From NCBI RefSeq assembly GCF_002831645.1, contig NZ_CP025117.1, positions 3,239,001 through 3,303,000 of the forward strand: a stretch of 64,000 bases of DNA, read 5' to 3'. The first letter of the stretch is position 1, and each line of letters begins with the position of its first letter. Source of the stretch: Olleya sp. Bg11-27. Lineage in GTDB: Bacteria; Bacteroidota; Bacteroidia; Flavobacteriales; Flavobacteriaceae. Below, piece by piece: positions 45,306-54,451 of this stretch. The position numbers were made by a program, and so were the translations under genes. The notes under the pieces are model-generated. The model did not search any database. It was not told where the DNA came from and worked only from the letters and a program-made list of their open reading frames with translations.

Positions 45306-46440
45306 TGTGTTTGATTACTCTTATGTCAAACCCTTCCGAATCCATACTTTTAAGAAAGCATGAATCCACCTTCCCTAAAAAGAGGGAAGGAATACTTACT
45401 GTTGTGGGCTTATTGAGGTTTGACTACTCTTATGAAAACCCCTTCCGAATATTTACTATTATGATTTAATTAAACTAATATTTAGAAAATACAACAATTA
45501 TTAAAATCACATAAAAAGAGACTCGCAAGAACAGCCGAGTAAAAGTCTCCTCCTTTTTTTCAAGTAGGAGAATGAATTTAAAATTCCCTTAAAAGAATTT
45601 TAAAGAAAGAGGTGGTCTTTTTTACCACCAAGAAAACCCTTCCGAATCCATGCTTTTTAAAAAGCATGAATCCACCTTTCCTAAAAAGAGGGAAGGAATA
45701 CTTACTATTGCGGGCTTACTGAGGTTTGATTACTCTTATGTTAAACCCTTCCGAATACTTACTATTATGATTTAATTAAACTAATATTTAGAAAATACAA
45801 CAATTATCAAAATCAACTAAATGAAACCTGTAAGAACAGCCGAGTAAAAGTCTCCTCCTTTTTTTCAAGGAGGAGAATGAATTTAAAATTCTCTTAAAAG
45901 AATTTTAAAGAAAGAGGTGGTCTTTTTTACTACCAAGAAAACCCTTCCGAATCCATGCTTTTTACAAAGCATGAATCCACCTTCCCTAAAAAAAAGGAAG
46001 GAATACTTACTGTTGTGAGCTTACTGAGGTTTGATTACTCATATATAAAACCCTTCCGAATATTTACTATTGTAGTTTAATTGAAATAATATAAAAAAAA
46101 CAACTAATATCGAAATCAACTAAATGAAACCTGTAAGAACAGCCAAGTAAAAGTCTCCTCCTTTTTTTTAGGAGGAGAATGAATTTAAAATTCCCTTAAA
46201 AGAATTTTAAAGAAAGAGGTGGATGTTTTCACTACCAAGAAAACCCTTCCGAATCCATGCTTTTGAGAAAGCATGAATCCACCTTCCCTGAAAAAAAGGA
46301 AGGAATACTTACTGTTGTCGACTTACTGAGATTTGATTACTCTTATGTCAAACCCTTCCGAATCCATGCTTTTGAGAAAGCATGAATCCACCTTCCCTAA
46401 AAAAAGGGAAGGAATACTTACTGTTATGGGCTTACTTAAC
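45306..46440. repeat. Right-hand, diverged half of the repeat array
   Basis: Units at 45331, 45637 and 45942 are full length but differ from the identical core and from each other. Two shortened units (46244, 109 bp; 46353, to about 46440) retain only the first hairpin pair. The first 25 bp (45306-45330) is a unit fragment joined to the upstream region of the DUF559 gene. Confidence 0.88.
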
Positions 46441-46466
46441 TCTGAATTCTTTTTTAAATAAATAAT

Positions 46467-46505
46467 AAAAAAAACGCAACCTTTTTGAGGTTGCGTTTTT
46501 TTTGC
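46467..46505. terminator. Bidirectional terminator between the repeat array and acs
   Basis: AAAACGCAACCT / AGGTTGCGTTTT with a short loop, flanked by A8 and T8 runs, so it can act on both strands. On the minus strand it would end the acs transcript, 166 bp after the stop. Confidence 0.85.
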
Positions 46506-46670
46506 ATTAGGGATAGTAGTGGCATCCTTTTGCCTTTTAGCAAAAGATATAACGGATAGCCCGACACTTTGTAGCTTAAGCGGAAAAGTGTAATGCCCAA
46601 ATAATAGTTTTATATATTATTATTATTATTATTATCCAAGATTGTTTCGTCGTACCTTCTCGTAATGACA
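46506..46670. repeat. Dispersed Bacteroidota-type intergenic repeats and a TTA microsatellite
   Basis: Contains GGATAGTAGTGGCATCC, a CTTTTGC/GCAAAAG hairpin, GATATAACGGATAGCCCGAC, about seven TTA triplets (46614-46635), and TTCGTCGTACCTTCTCGTAA followed by TGACA. I recall near-identical strings (for example TCATTGCGAGGAGGAACGA-like) from many Bacteroidota intergenic regions, so these are probably multi-copy elements. Copy number in this genome cannot be seen here. Confidence 0.5.
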
Positions 46671-48578
46671 TTACAATACATTATCCATAATATCTTGCAC
46701 ACATTCTGGATTTAGTAATGTACTTGTATCTCCCAAATTATCGGTCTCATTACTAGCTATTTTACGTAAAATACGTCGCATAATTTTTCCGCTTCGTGTT
46801 TTAGGTAATCCGTCTGTAAACTGAATTTTATCCAACTTAGCGATAGGTCCTATTTGCTCTGTAATAATTTGGTTTATTTCTTTACGCAGGTTGACATGAT
46901 CTCTACTTTCCCCTGTTTCTTTAAGAGTTACGTAACCATACAATGCGTTTCCTTTAATATCGTGCGGAAAGCCTACAATTGCACTTTCGGATACTGCAGG
47001 ATGCTCGTTAATAGCATCTTCGATTGGTGCAGTCCCTAAATTGTGTCCAGATACGATGATCACATCATCTACACGACCTGTAATACGGTAATACCCAACC
47101 TCATCACGTAAGGCACCATCTCCTGTAAAATACATATTGTCATAAGCAGAGAAATACGTGTCTTTATAGCGTTGATGGTTTCCCCAAATGGTTCTTGCCA
47201 TACTTGGCCAAGGGAATTTTATACATAAACGTCCATCGACCTGATTTCCTTTAATTTCTTGTCCATGCTCATCCATTAATGCTGGTTGCACTCCAATAAA
47301 CGGTAGTGTTGCGTAAGTTGGCTTGGTTGGAGTAGCAAATGCGATTGGTGTAATCATGATACCTCCTGTTTCGGTTTGCCACCAAGTATCTACAATTGGT
47401 GCTTTTTTCTTACCAACATTATCATCGTACCAATGCCAAGCTTCCTCGTTTATAGGTTCTCCGACGGTACCTAAGACTTTTAGAGACGATAAATCGTGTT
47501 TTTCTAGATGCTCTATACCTTCTTTTGCGAGTGCTCTAATAGCGGTTGGTGCCGTATAAAACTGACTCACTTTATGTTTTTCTACAATCTCCCAGAAACG
47601 TCCAAAATCGGGGTAACTTGGCACGCCTTCAAACAAAACGGTTGTTGCTCCATTACATAATGGCCCATAAACAATATAACTGTGTCCTGTAATCCAACCT
47701 ATATCTGCTGTACACCAATACACATCTTCCTCTCTGTATTGAAATACATTTTTAAACGTATACGCCGTATATACCATATATCCTGCTGTGGTATGTACCA
47801 TTCCTTTCGGTTTTCCGGTAGATCCTGAGGTATATAAAATAAATAATGGATCTTCTGCATCCATAATTTCTGGATCACAATCGTGATAGGCTTCATCCAA
47901 TAGTGGTTGTAACCATTGGTCACGACCTTCTTGCATGTTTATATCTGAATTGATACGTTTTGCTACCAATACATTACTTACATCTGGACACTCCTCTAAA
48001 GCTTCGTCTACAATCCCTTTTAAGTCGATAGTTTTTGCGCCACGATAAGACCCATCTGATGTGATTACCATTTTACAATCACTATCATTAATTCTGGTTG
48101 CTAATGCTGTTGAAGAAAACCCTGCAAAAACTACAGAGTGTATCGCACCTATACGGGCACATGCTAAAACAGAGACTGCTAATTCTGGAATCATTGGCAA
48201 GTAAATACAAACACGATCGCCTTTACCTACTCCATTTTCTTTAAGTACATTGGCGAATCTACAAACACGCTCATGTAATTCTCTATATGTAATATGAAGC
48301 GCTTTTTCTTTTGGACTGTTAGGCTCAAAAATAATTGCTGTTTTATCTCCTCTTGTATATAAATGCCTATCCAAACAGTTTTCTGTAATGTTTAATTTAG
48401 CGCCTTCAAACCATTTGACTTCAGGTTTAGAAAAATCCCAACTTAAAACGTTGTCCCATTTTTTACGCCACATAAAATGCTCTTCTGCGATTTCTTCCCA
48501 AAAGCTTTCTGGGTTTCTGACGGATTTACGGTAAACTTGGTAGTACTCTTCTAAATGTTTTATGTGATAATTACTCAT
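46671..48578 (-). CDS. acs: Acetate-CoA ligase (acetyl-CoA synthetase)
   Basis: 635 residues of the adenylate-forming family, standard Acs length. Motifs: ACS N-terminal RNPESFWEEIAEEHFMWRKK, the P-loop YTSGSTGKPKG, the acyl-pocket DTWWQTETGG, hinge GRVDDVI and the C-terminal acetylation-site lysine region PKTRSGKIMRR. It converts acetate, ATP and CoA to acetyl-CoA via acetyl-AMP. It is the last gene of the acetate/propionate gene group; the gap of 218 bp to prpE carries a dispersed repeat, so it may have its own promoter. Confidence 0.95.
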   Translation of the reverse strand: MSNYHIKHLEEYYQVYRKSVRNPESFWEEIAEEHFMWRKKWDNVLSWDFSKPEVKWFEGAKLNITENCLDRHLYTRGDKTAIIFEPNSPKEKALHITYRELHERVCRFANVLKENGVGKGDRVCIYLPMIPELAVSVLACARIGAIHSVVFAGFSSTALATRINDSDCKMVITSDGSYRGAKTIDLKGIVDEALEECPDVSNVLVAKRINSDINMQEGRDQWLQPLLDEAYHDCDPEIMDAEDPLFILYTSGSTGKPKGMVHTTAGYMVYTAYTFKNVFQYREEDVYWCTADIGWITGHSYIVYGPLCNGATTVLFEGVPSYPDFGRFWEIVEKHKVSQFYTAPTAIRALAKEGIEHLEKHDLSSLKVLGTVGEPINEEAWHWYDDNVGKKKAPIVDTWWQTETGGIMITPIAFATPTKPTYATLPFIGVQPALMDEHGQEIKGNQVDGRLCIKFPWPSMARTIWGNHQRYKDTYFSAYDNMYFTGDGALRDEVGYYRITGRVDDVIIVSGHNLGTAPIEDAINEHPAVSESAIVGFPHDIKGNALYGYVTLKETGESRDHVNLRKEINQIITEQIGPIAKLDKIQFTDGLPKTRSGKIMRRILRKIASNETDNLGDTSTLLNPECVQDIMDNVL

Positions 48579-48651
48579 AATTAGTTTAATTTATTAAACA
48601 CGTTGATTGTGTTTAGTGGGATATTTATATTATTAATTTAGTTTTTATTTC

Positions 48652-48730
48652 TAGACACTTCGACTCCGCTCAATCTGACAAACAAGACTTATCTATCTTG
48701 ATGATATATCGACTGCACTCAGTGTGTCAA
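48652..48730. repeat. Dispersed repeat CTTCGACTCCGCTCAATCTGACA and a degenerate second copy
   Basis: Two related arms, CACTTCGACTCCGCTCAATC followed by TGACA, and ATCGACTGCACTCAGTGTGTCA, lie between acs and prpE. The reverse complement (GACTGAGCGGAGTCGAAG-like) is a common intergenic repeat in this phylum, from memory. A decayed copy is at 54274-54304, in the other large gap of this gene group. Confidence 0.55.
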
Positions 48731-48796
48731 TCATTACTTATGTTTTTTGTTAAAAGGTATTGTTTCTCAAAAATCACATGATATTTTATTTACAGT

Positions 48797-50692
48797 TTAT
48801 TTATGAATCCCAATACTATGGGTTTTATATACTGTTTTTATTTCGTCTATAATTGTAACATCATCAATGGTTGATGGTATATTATACTGTTGCTCGTCTG
48901 CGATATTACGCAACAATTTACGAAGAATTTTTCCACTTCGTGTCTTTGGCAATCGGCTTACAACTAACACCTCTCTAAAAGAAGCGACTGCACCAATTTC
49001 TTGACGCACAGCCTGTATAATTTGGTTTTGAATCTCATCGTTATCTAAAGCTGTTTCTGTTTTCAAAACCACTAACCCTAGTGGTTTTTGCCCCTTAAGC
49101 TCGCAATGGACACCAAATACAGCACATTCTGCTACCGATTTATGCGAGGACACAATTTCTTCCATTTCTGCAGTCGATAATCTGTGACCCGCCACATTAA
49201 TAACATCATCTACACGACCGGTTATAAATACATAACCATCTTCATCTTTATAACCACCATCTCCTGAAAAATAATAGCCAGGAAAACGCTCTAAGTACCC
49301 AGATTTAAAACGCTCTGGATTCCCCCATAGGTTACTTAATGTTCCTGGTGGTAAAGGTAGTTTTACAGTAACGTAGCCTTCTACACTAGACTGTACCTCT
49401 TCTCCTTCTTCATTTAAAATCTGGATATCATAACCACTTACAGGCAAACTTGCTGATCCTGGTTTTATCTCCTGTAGTCCTACACCGACCATATTAGAAA
49501 TCATTGGCCAACCACTTTCTGTTTGCCACCAATGGTCAATTACTGGTACATTCAATTTTTCTTCAGCCCATTTTAAAGTAGCCACATCACAACGTTCTCC
49601 TGCCAAAAACTGATATTTTAAGCACGACAAATCAAAACGCTTTAACATATGCCCATTTGGGTCTTCTTTTCGTATTGCTCTAATAGCAGTAGGCGCTGTA
49701 AACATTGCTTTTACATTATGCTCGCTAATGACACGCCAAAATGTAGACGCATCTGGAGTTTTGATGGGTTTTCCTTCAAACAGAATGGTTGTGTTTCGAT
49801 TTAATAATGGTCCGTAAGCAATAAAACTATGTCCTACAACCCATCCAACGTCACTTGCAGCCCAAAATGTTTCGCCTTCGTTTACGCCATAAATGTATTT
49901 CATAGCGAATTTTAAAGCAGTTGCATAACCACCTGTATCTCTTATAATCCCTTTTGGTGTGCCTGTTGTTCCTGATGTGTATAAAATATATGACGGGTGT
50001 GTAGACTCTATAGCAACAGCAGCAATGGAGGGCGATGCCTCTACTAAAGTTGTATAATCTATATCGTAGCTTTTCTTCGGAATCTCAACACCTAAGGCTC
50101 TATCAAAAACGATAACGTGTTCTGGTTTGTTTTTGGCTTTAGTGATGGCTTGATCAACAAATGGTTTATAAGGTATTATTTTCTGAATCTCTACTCCATT
50201 GGATGCTGTTATAATTGCTTTTGGTTTACAATCGTCTATCCTGATAGCCAACTCATGTGGTGCAAAACCACCAAATACTACCGAATGTATTACGCCTATT
50301 CTAGCACAAGCTAACATAGCATATAACGCTTGCGGAATCATTGGCATGTAAATAATACATGTATCCCCTTTTTGCAATCCTAAACTTTGCAATCCACCTG
50401 CAAGTTTTGACACTTCGTGATGTAATTGATTAAAAGTAATATGTTGCTTTACATTAGTTACAGGAGAGTCGTAAATAATAGCATTCTGATCGCCAAAACC
50501 CTCCTTGATATGTTTATCAATACACAGATAACTTAAGTTAAGTTGCCCATCTTCAAACCATTGATCATAGTCATATTTATCCTTAGACAATATGGTTTTT
50601 GGCACTTTAAACCACTCCAATTGCATGGCTTGTTCTTGCCAAAATTGTGCTGGTTGATCTATACTTTTTCTATAAAATTCTTGATAATACAT
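48797..50692 (-). CDS. prpE: Propionyl-CoA synthetase (PrpE-like)
   Basis: 631 residues. Adenylate-forming motifs YTSGTTGTPKG, DHWWQTESGWP, GRVDDVINVAG and PKTRSGKILRK are complete. The GVEIQKIIPYKPFVDQAI segment and PKGIIRDTGGY after the P-loop are characteristic of PrpE/ACSS3 rather than Acs. It activates propionate (or other short acids) to the CoA ester, feeding the acyl-CoA carboxylase of the 8-11.5 kb operon; the link between the two loci is inferred. The small membrane protein gene upstream ends 2 bp before its start. Confidence 0.88.
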   Translation of the reverse strand: MYYQEFYRKSIDQPAQFWQEQAMQLEWFKVPKTILSKDKYDYDQWFEDGQLNLSYLCIDKHIKEGFGDQNAIIYDSPVTNVKQHITFNQLHHEVSKLAGGLQSLGLQKGDTCIIYMPMIPQALYAMLACARIGVIHSVVFGGFAPHELAIRIDDCKPKAIITASNGVEIQKIIPYKPFVDQAITKAKNKPEHVIVFDRALGVEIPKKSYDIDYTTLVEASPSIAAVAIESTHPSYILYTSGTTGTPKGIIRDTGGYATALKFAMKYIYGVNEGETFWAASDVGWVVGHSFIAYGPLLNRNTTILFEGKPIKTPDASTFWRVISEHNVKAMFTAPTAIRAIRKEDPNGHMLKRFDLSCLKYQFLAGERCDVATLKWAEEKLNVPVIDHWWQTESGWPMISNMVGVGLQEIKPGSASLPVSGYDIQILNEEGEEVQSSVEGYVTVKLPLPPGTLSNLWGNPERFKSGYLERFPGYYFSGDGGYKDEDGYVFITGRVDDVINVAGHRLSTAEMEEIVSSHKSVAECAVFGVHCELKGQKPLGLVVLKTETALDNDEIQNQIIQAVRQEIGAVASFREVLVVSRLPKTRSGKILRKLLRNIADEQQYNIPSTIDDVTIIDEIKTVYKTHSIGIHK

Positions 50693-50694
50693 AG

Positions 50695-50913
50695 CTAGGC
50701 TTTTTTAGAATTAAATAAGCCGAACCAATTGGGATTAAGTACTTTTAATTTGACAAGTGCATAGATTATAAGCACAAAACAGAGTCCCAAAACAATTGAG
50801 AGCATTGGGCTTGTATAGGTTTGACTTTCAAATTTAAACCTAAAATAAAGCGTAGCGATAATATAAATACTAATTATAATATCTGACGCTAATGGGTTGA
50901 TGTGAAATTTCAT
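50695..50913 (-). CDS. Small two-helix membrane protein, 72 residues
   Basis: Two hydrophobic helices (LASDIIISIYIIATLYF and MLSIVLGLCFVLIIYALVKL) with a basic C-terminal tail. Not recognised. It is encoded between the response regulator and prpE, 2 bp from the latter, and is part of the transcript. It could be an accessory subunit of a transporter. Confidence 0.7.
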   Translation of the reverse strand: MKFHINPLASDIIISIYIIATLYFRFKFESQTYTSPMLSIVLGLCFVLIIYALVKLKVLNPNWFGLFNSKKA

Positions 50914-50984
50914 GTCTTTAAACTTTAATTAAACTTAGTTTGTTTGCACACAAAACCAATTTTAAATAAACTTAAAAAACTGTT

Positions 50985-51350
50985 TTAAGTCACTAGTTCC
51001 AATATTTCTGAAACTATTTTTTTTACTGAAAAAGGTTTTGTTAAATACTTATCTGCTCCAAGTTTTAAACCTTTTTCAATATCTGAAGCTTTATTTTTTG
51101 CAGTTAAAAAGACCACTTTGGTATCCTTTAAACTATCTGTATTTTTAATTTGCGTTAAGGTTTGAAAACCATCAACGTTTGGCATCATAATATCTAACAA
51201 AACCACGTTAGGAATATGATGTTTTAATATCTCTAAAGCCTCACTTCCATCCCTTGCAATAAACACTTCAAAACCTTGTTTTTTGAAAGTGTATTCTAAC
51301 GACATAACAATATTTGGCTCGTCGTCAACAATTAAAATTTTCTTCTTCAT
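50985..51350 (-). CDS. Single-domain response regulator (receiver only)
   Basis: 121 residues, receiver domain alone: acidic pair DD (9-10), phospho-acceptor Asp53 in VVLLDIMMPNVDG, Thr/Lys switch residues in VFLTAKNKA and KPFSVKK. No output domain. It is encoded 16 bp after the symporter-kinase fusion and would be its immediate phosphorylation target; signalling onwards must be by protein contact or phosphorelay. Confidence 0.9.
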   Translation of the reverse strand: MKKKILIVDDEPNIVMSLEYTFKKQGFEVFIARDGSEALEILKHHIPNVVLLDIMMPNVDGFQTLTQIKNTDSLKDTKVVFLTAKNKASDIEKGLKLGADKYLTKPFSVKKIVSEILELVT

Positions 51351-51366
51351 ACTTTACGACAACAAT

Positions 51367-54057
51367 TTACTTAAAAGGTATGGTAAAAACAAGCGTTGCG
51401 CCATTTTTAACGTCTTTTTTTGCCCAAATTTTCCCGTTATGCTTTTCTACAATTTGTTTTGTAATTGCTAAACCTAATCCACTGCCTTGTGGTTTGATGG
51501 TGTTTTGGTGTTTTGACTGGTAAAATTTATCAAAAACAAACTTATGGTCTTCTTCCGGAATTCCTTTACCATTGTCTGTTACAGAGATTTCTACAGTTTG
51601 ATTTCCTAGCTTATAATCTATTTCAATAACTCCTGTTTTTGGATTACAAAACTTGATTGCATTGGACAGTAAATTGGTTAATACCTGCAGAATACGATCC
51701 TCGTCATAATTTGTTTTAAAACTATGCGAATTTTTATTAGATATTTTTACTTCTTTTTTAGCAGCAATCTGAGAGATACTACTAATAGCTTTGGTAATGG
51801 TTTTCTGGATATCTTGATATTGTAAATCCAAGTGCAAGCGTCCAGTTTCCAACTTTTCAAAATCAAGGATATTATGTATTAAGCGTCCTAAACGATCGGA
51901 ATCCTGAAGGATATTTTTTAAAAACTGTGTCTTAATGTCTTGTGGCATATCATCGTCTTCATCCATCAAAAGCTCTGTTGCGGCTCTAATACCGGTAATT
52001 GGTGTTTTTAACTCATGCGCAACAGTATCTAAAAATTCGTCTTTTTGCTTGTCTTTACTTATTAATTCGTCATTAGCATCTTTTAACTTTGAAGATAGCT
52101 GAGATAATTCATTTGACTTTTCTAAGAGTATCTTATTACTGACGATATTTTCTTTAGACTCTTCTAAAATCTTTAATACTTCGACTAAACTTATCTGCTC
52201 TTCCTTGACTACGCTGGCAATTAATATTTTGGCTGAAGCCGAACCAATACTTCCTGTTAACAATTTTTCTGAGAAATTAATTAATCTAGCATCCGCTAAT
52301 TGTGTGTCTTGAGGTAATTTGTATTTAGTGAAGAATATAGTCAGTGCACGAGTGGCTCTTTTTTCACCTAAAAACCGAATTAATACACTTTTAATATCAG
52401 AGACGTAAGCTTCTCCTTTCCAAACCAATGCATTATCCTGAAGTGTCGTAAAGTTATTACTATCCACAAACATCTCAGCATAATTACGCTCTCTGTAATT
52501 TCCTTTTGAGGTTAATGAAAACACCGCATAACATAACATGTTAAAAGTAATACTCCAGAAAAAAGCATGTGCAGGCGGACTTAAAAAATCAATACCAAAT
52601 AACGCATAAGGTTTTAAAGCTGAAATACCGAACAAACCAAGTTGCGTAAAATCATCTGTACCTGTGTAAGCTTGAAGTGTAAAGGGTAACACTAATGTAT
52701 ACACCGCTATAAAAAAACCGACTAATATCCCTATAATTGCTGCTTTAGAAGCCCCTCGATTCCAATATAATCCAATAAAAAAGGAAGGCGCTAATTGCGA
52801 AATAATAACAAACGATATTAATCCAATAGAATACAACGATAATTCTTTTGAGAATAACACATAGAAAAAATAGGCTGTAATAATGATTGTAAAAATAGAA
52901 ATACGACGGATATTCTTAATGTACTTAGAGTTTCGTTCTGGTTGGTTTTTTATAAACTTATCTAAAAACCCATAAGGAATAATCAAGTTGTTACTCACCA
53001 TAGTAGACAACGCCAAGGTTGACACAATAACCATTGATATTACAGCGGAAAAACCACCTAGAAAAACTAATGTTGCTAAAAATGAATTCCCATTTTCTAA
53101 TGGTAATAATAACGAGTAATATTCTGCATTCTGAGTCGATCCAAACGTGATTTTACCTGCCCAAGCTATAAAAATAACAAACAGATTAAATAATAATAAA
53201 TACAATGGGAACAACCAAATAGCCTTTTTAAGATGTTTTTCTCTATTATTTTCTAAAACTGAAACCTGAAATTGTCTCGGCAATAAGAATATTGCCATAA
53301 AAGACAATCCTATTAAGAAAAACCAATTAAAACCATCCTCCACACCACTAAGCGTGGTGAGTTGTTTAAAATTTTCAGTTTTTGAAATCTGATTATAAAT
53401 ATCTGTAGTCCCATCAAACAAGTAATAGGTCACATAAACGCCGATAGCCAAAAAGAATACTAGTTTTAAAACCGACTCAAAAGCCACAGTAGCAACAATT
53501 CCTTTATGTTTTTCGGAAGCATCCGCATTTTGTGTTCCGAAAAAAGTAGCGAATATCGCTAACAATAAAGCGACGTAAAAAGTAGAATCGTCAATTACAG
53601 TTGTAGAAACATAACTAGTATCGTCAGACATAATTTCAAACGTTTCGGAAACTGCTTTTAATTGTAATGAAATGTATGGCAAGGTTCCAAACAAACAGAC
53701 TATGGTCACTAAAGCTCCAAGAAACCGACTATTTCCATAACGTAGTGAAATAAAATCGGCAATAGACGAAATTTTATGCTGTTTAGAAATCCTAATAATC
53801 TTCCGAAGCACCACAATCCATAAAGGCGCTGCTATAACTGGCCCTAAATAGATTGGCAAAAAATTAATTCCTGAATTTGCTGCAATACCAACACTTCCGT
53901 AATACGTCCATGCAGAGCAATACACCGCTAAAGACAGTGTATATACGTAGGGATTGTTAACCCATTTGCTTTGTTTCTTTTTTTCACCAAGAAAAGCAAT
54001 GTAAAATAACACCGCTAAATAAATTACAATTATGGCAATTAGTGCGTAGTTATTCAT
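51367..54057 (-). CDS. Sodium/solute symporter-histidine kinase fusion (CbrA-like)
   Basis: 896 residues. The first about 500 form a 12-13-helix sodium:solute symporter domain (SLAVYCSAWTYYGSVGIAA, ISSIADFISLRYGNSRFLGA). A cytoplasmic linker with a coiled coil follows (about 600-665; SNELSQLSSKLKDANDELIS), then HisKA with His681 in TVAHELKTPITG, and HATPase with NLLSNAIKF, DNGKGIP and GSGLGLAI. Family knowledge: CbrA-type proteins couple solute uptake to control of carbon-use genes. The neighbours suggest that it senses acetate/propionate or carbon status here. It overlaps the DUF3311-like gene by 8 bp. Confidence 0.92.
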   Translation of the reverse strand: MNNYALIAIIVIYLAVLFYIAFLGEKKKQSKWVNNPYVYTLSLAVYCSAWTYYGSVGIAANSGINFLPIYLGPVIAAPLWIVVLRKIIRISKQHKISSIADFISLRYGNSRFLGALVTIVCLFGTLPYISLQLKAVSETFEIMSDDTSYVSTTVIDDSTFYVALLLAIFATFFGTQNADASEKHKGIVATVAFESVLKLVFFLAIGVYVTYYLFDGTTDIYNQISKTENFKQLTTLSGVEDGFNWFFLIGLSFMAIFLLPRQFQVSVLENNREKHLKKAIWLFPLYLLLFNLFVIFIAWAGKITFGSTQNAEYYSLLLPLENGNSFLATLVFLGGFSAVISMVIVSTLALSTMVSNNLIIPYGFLDKFIKNQPERNSKYIKNIRRISIFTIIITAYFFYVLFSKELSLYSIGLISFVIISQLAPSFFIGLYWNRGASKAAIIGILVGFFIAVYTLVLPFTLQAYTGTDDFTQLGLFGISALKPYALFGIDFLSPPAHAFFWSITFNMLCYAVFSLTSKGNYRERNYAEMFVDSNNFTTLQDNALVWKGEAYVSDIKSVLIRFLGEKRATRALTIFFTKYKLPQDTQLADARLINFSEKLLTGSIGSASAKILIASVVKEEQISLVEVLKILEESKENIVSNKILLEKSNELSQLSSKLKDANDELISKDKQKDEFLDTVAHELKTPITGIRAATELLMDEDDDMPQDIKTQFLKNILQDSDRLGRLIHNILDFEKLETGRLHLDLQYQDIQKTITKAISSISQIAAKKEVKISNKNSHSFKTNYDEDRILQVLTNLLSNAIKFCNPKTGVIEIDYKLGNQTVEISVTDNGKGIPEEDHKFVFDKFYQSKHQNTIKPQGSGLGLAITKQIVEKHNGKIWAKKDVKNGATLVFTIPFK

Positions 54058-54244
54058 AGTGGCGTTTTAATACGATATATGAAATAACGATAGATACTAA
54101 CCAAATTGAAAATATTGAAAAATATAAGGTTGGAATACCAAAAATGGCGCCTTCAAAATTAAAGACTAAGATAAATGGAACATTAAAAATTAAACATAAT
54201 GCTATTGATAATACAACTAGCTTTTGTTCGTGGCGTTTTTTCAT
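54050..54244 (-). CDS. DUF3311-like small membrane protein
   Basis: 64 residues, two helices. IFNVPFILVFNFEGAIFGIP followed by TLYFSIFSIWLVSIVISYIV resembles the short DUF3311 proteins that accompany sodium:solute symporters, including the short invariant FGIP-type turn. Its end overlaps the start of the symporter-kinase gene by 8 bp. Probably an accessory subunit of that protein. Confidence 0.75.
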   Translation of the reverse strand: MKKRHEQKLVVLSIALCLIFNVPFILVFNFEGAIFGIPTLYFSIFSIWLVSIVISYIVLKRHYE

Positions 54245-54273
54245 TGGAAATTATTATCTAAATAGATTTATTG

Positions 54274-54304
54274 ATTAGACTTCACCTAGCTCAGTCTGAC
54301 ATGA
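54274..54304. repeat. Decayed copy of the CTTCGACTCCGCTCAATCTGACA repeat
   Basis: Reads AGACTTCACCTAGCTCAGTC then TGACA. It lies in the 207-bp gap between the DUF3311-like gene and the ActP-like gene. The remainder of that gap shows no gene. Confidence 0.45.
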
Positions 54305-54451
54305 TTTGAGCAACAGAATTTAGTTTATTTTACTAATATAAGAAATCAGCACTACATAAATGTAATGCTGATTTGCATACTAACTAAATTAAAATTAAGT
54401 TCTTTAATTTTCAGCGAAAGCTAAAAACGATTAAAGACCGAACTCAATGCC

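Larger units (their letters stand above)
43281..46440. repeat. Tandem array of ~305-bp non-coding, hairpin-rich units around a DUF559 gene
   Basis: The motif CCTTCCGAATcCATrCTTTT recurs at 43281, 43370, 43675, 43980, 44285, 44589, 45331, 45637, 45942, 46244 and 46353. Full units are 302-306 bp; two partial ones are 89 and 109 bp. Each full unit holds four hairpins: CATGCTTT/AAAGCATG (or the A-variant), CTTCCC/GGGAAG, CTCCTCC/GGAGGAG, and AAAATTC/GAATTTT. The unit length is not a multiple of three and there are no long reading frames in it. The array is interrupted by one gene, the DUF559 nuclease (44887-45243, minus), whose stop codon lies right at a unit end. Confidence 0.95.

Noticed and set aside
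45244-45369. N-terminal extension of the DUF559 gene
   Set aside because: The extension translates the start of a repeat unit and lacks family conservation; the ATG at 45243 starts the normal DUF559 length.
43281-46440. CRISPR array
   Set aside because: Units are about 305 bp, not 25-40 bp repeats with unique spacers; the whole unit is repeated and no cas genes are near.
47323-47923. Additional genes opposite or out of frame within acs
   Set aside because: Their positions fall within strongly conserved Acs motifs and the products have no recognisable features.
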